This document shows, piece by piece, positions 59,195 through 64,000 of a stretch of DNA of 64,000 bases (positions are counted from its first letter, which is position 1; each line of letters starts with the position of its first letter). This DNA comes from an uncultured beta proteobacterium (GTDB lineage: Bacteria > Pseudomonadota > Gammaproteobacteria > Burkholderiales > Burkholderiaceae_C): NCBI GenBank assembly GCA_903938815.1, contig CAJAES010000036.1, positions 1 through 64,000 of the forward strand. Reading direction: 5' to 3'. The notes below the pieces were generated by a model that was given only the letters and a program-made list of their open reading frames with translations, had not been told where the DNA came from and searched no databases. The position numbers were made by a program, and so were the translations under genes.

Positions 59195-59684
59195 CGTCGC
59201 GTGCGCGCCGGGTCTCGCTGGCGCGCTGCTTGTCGTCGAGGATCTCCCGCTCGCCCTTGTCGTTGTAGCGGGCGATGCGTTGACCGGTATCCAGCGCCGC
59301 CAGGTGGGAACGCGCGCTCTTGCAGTTCTCGGCGCGCTGCGCGTTCAACCGGTCGGTGTCTGCCTTGACGCGGGCGGCCTGCTCCTGGTCGGCGGCCTGC
59401 TTGCGAGCCTGGAGTTCCTTGTCCACCTGCGGCTTGGCGGGGGTTTCCAGCGGGCCGGAGGCCGCGGGTGCCGGTGCGGGCCGCGCGATGGCGGCCGGGT
59501 CGGGCCGCTGGAGGATGTTCTGTTGCGGCACGTCGCGCGGCGGCGGCAGGTCGCTCACGGTGATCTGGCCGTTCTTGTCGCGCCACTTCCACTGGGCGGT
59601 GGCGGGCGCCGACAGCGTGGCGATCAGCAAGCCGCAGAGCAACGCGGCGAAGGGGCGGCTCGGGAGAAGGCGGCTCGAAATCAT
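59172..59684 (-). CDS. DUF4124-domain exported protein
   Basis: A 170-residue exported protein. Signal peptide SRPFAALLCGLLIATLSAPA with cleavage after ATA, then the DUF4124 motif QWKWRDKNGQITVSDLPPPR at the mature N-terminus. It is followed by a Pro/Ala linker and a charged helical segment (DKELQARKQAADQEQAARVK) with a C-terminal Cys (ENCKSARSHL, IAADCR) that may form a disulfide. DUF4124 is a small WxDxxGxxxxSD-type domain of unknown function, common in Burkholderiales. Start moved inward to the signal peptide Met. Confidence 0.8.
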   Translation of the reverse strand: MISSRLLPSRPFAALLCGLLIATLSAPATAQWKWRDKNGQITVSDLPPPRDVPQQNILQRPDPAAIARPAPAPAASGPLETPAKPQVDKELQARKQAADQEQAARVKADTDRLNAQRAENCKSARSHLAALDTGQRIARYNDKGEREILDDKQRASETRRARDVIAADCR

Positions 59685-59762
59685 CGTTCCAGTGTATGCC
59701 GCGACCGGCGCCCCTGACCTGTGCAATCCTTCACGGTGAGCGGTGCGGGCAGTAACCGTCCG

Positions 59763-59768
59763 TATAAT
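59763..59768 (+). promoter_or_regulatory. guaB -10 element
   Basis: A perfect TATAAT at 59763-59768, 27 bases before the guaB start. The -35 region is poor. The leader would be about 20 nt with a GGAG ribosome site. Confidence 0.55.
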
Positions 59769-59794
59769 CGCGCTTTGCGTCTGGAGCCTTCCGA

Positions 59795-61256
<1,462 letters not shown>

Positions 61257-61267
<11 letters not shown>

Positions 61268-62540
61268 TTCCGGGCTGCCCGACGTGAAGGTGCCCGCAGC
61301 GCCCGGCCGTCGGGCTGCGGCCATGCCCTTCATCATGATCGTGGTGCTGATCGACATGCTGTCGATCGGCCTGATCGTGCCCGTGCTGCCGGCGCTGGTG
61401 GGGCAGTTCGCTGCCGATCCCACCGAGCAGACCTACTGGTACGGTGTCGTGACGTTCTCGTTCGCACTGGCGAGTTTCTTCGGCGCGCCCCTGCTCGGTG
61501 CCTTGTCCGACCGTTTCGGGCGGCGGCCGGTGCTCCTCATCGGCTTCTGCGGCCTGGCGCTGAACTTCTTCGCCACGGCCATGGCCAGCGCGCTGTGGAT
61601 GTTGATCGCGTCGCGTGTGGTCGGCGGCGTCACGCAGGCCAACGCCGCCGTCGCGAATGCCTACGTGGCCGACATCACGCCGCCCGAGGAGCGCGCCCGC
61701 CGCTTCGGCCTGCTGGGTGCGATGTTCGGCATCGGCTTCATCCTCGGGCCGGTCATGGGCGGCATCCTCGGCGGCATCGACCTCCGCCTGCCGTTCTTCG
61801 TGGCGGGCGGCCTGACGCTGGTGAATTTCGTCTACGGTGTGTTCGTGCTGCCCGAGTCCCTGCCGGTCGAGAAGCGGCGCGCCGTCACCTGGCGCGCAGC
61901 CAACCCCCTGCTGTCGCTGAAGGCCCTGACGCAACTGCGTGGCATCGGCCCGCTGGTGGTGGTGCTGGCGCTCAGTGCGCTGGCTCAGTTCACGCTCTAC
62001 ACCACCTGGGTGCTGCACAACAGCTTCAAGTTCGGCTGGGGGCCTACCGAGAACGGCTGGTCGCTGTTCGTCATCGGCGTGGTGTCGGCGGTAGTGCAGG
62101 GCGGCCTGATGGGCCGCCTGCTCAAGCACTTCCCGGCCTGGCGCCTGGCGCTCATGGGGCTGGCCTCCTCCACGCTGGCCTACATCGGCTGGGGTGCCGC
62201 CACGGCCGGCTGGGTGATGTTCGTCGTGATCATCGCCAACGTGCTGGGCAACACCATCTCGGCGGCGATGAACAGCATCGTCTCCGGGGCAGCCGATGCC
62301 TCCGAGCAGGGCCGCACCATGGGTTCGCTGAGCTCGCTCAACAGCCTGATGGCCGTGGCTGCGCCGCTGATGGCGACGCCGTTGCTCGGCCTTGTCTCGC
62401 ACCTGCCGCGCGGCGACTGGCGCCTGGGCGCGCCGATGTTTTTCTGTGCCTTCCTCCAAGGCCTGGCCCTGTTGCTTGCCTGGATGCACTTCCGGCGCAG
62501 CGGCATCGCGCGCCAGGCTCATCCGCTTCCTGCCGCCTGA
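61257..62540 (+). CDS. MFS drug/metabolite permease (TCR/Tet-like)
   Basis: A 427-residue, 12-helix major facilitator. The motif-A loop [14 protein letters not shown] and the motif-C-like [16 protein letters not shown] in helix 5 identify a DHA1-type antiporter close to TCR/Tet exporters; the substrate is unknown. GTG start at 61257 overlaps the guaB stop by 11 bases, so it is co-translated with guaB, and guaA follows seven bases after its stop. An exporter wedged between guaB and guaA may move purine-related compounds; that is inference. Confidence 0.85.
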
Positions 62541-62547
62541 ACCCGTC

Positions 62548-64000
<1,453 letters not shown>

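Overview
The window is a gap-poor, high-GC bacterial chromosome segment. Its housekeeping blocks point to a betaproteobacterium of the order Burkholderiales (Rubrivivax/Leptothrix/Comamonadaceae-like): mfd beside ispD/ispF, ompR-envZ, relA followed by tRNA-Val, a PHA regulator phaR followed by rimO, and smpB-ratA-rnfH-guaB-guaA. No integrase, transposase, phage gene or CRISPR array was seen.

Layout. 1-18.4 kb is mostly core: partial mfd, a fused ispDF, two Hsp20 genes behind a heat-shock-type promoter, envZ/ompR, a SIMPL protein, bdhA, a hydrolase overlapping relA, tRNA-Val, a VIT1-type transporter, a cytochrome c, an AI-2E family permease, and then an SLC13 permease-cysNC-cysD operon with cysQ nearby. 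18.5-27.3 kb is accessory: a DUF11 lipoprotein, an alkaline-phosphatase-superfamily enzyme, a PAPS-type sulfotransferase, a small unknown protein, a NodT-type outer-membrane lipoprotein, and an 813-residue fusion of a PqqD-like domain, a catalytically dead M50 membrane domain and a HlyD adaptor. Together with cysD/cysNC (PAPS synthesis) and cysQ (PAP removal) these form a plausible sulfation-and-export locus, reminiscent in logic of the Xanthomonas Rax system but built from different parts.

27.4-36.1 kb holds seven secreted proteins in paralogous sets: beta-propellers, two serine beta-lactamase-like hydrolases and an esterase. 36.3-54.8 kb is one tightly coupled operon of seven genes encoding a PUFA-synthase-like (secondary lipid) polyketide system. 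It comprises a 2762-residue NPD-NPD-KS-AT-ACP-KR-DH protein, a 1625-residue KS-AT-DH-PPTase protein, a discrete ACP, a phosphodiesterase-type enzyme, an alpha/beta hydrolase, a cytosolic beta-propeller and an esterase related to the secreted one upstream. The complement of domains (KR, DH, flavin enoyl-reductase-like barrel, PPTase) can in principle make a reduced or polyunsaturated acyl chain. The product is unknown.

54.9-64 kb returns to core genes: phaR, rimO, metC, smpB, ratA, rnfH, a DUF4124 protein, guaB, an MFS permease and partial guaA. The strongest candidates for undescribed biology are the 18.5 kb lipid/polyketide operon and the sulfation/export locus. A link between them is possible but unproven.
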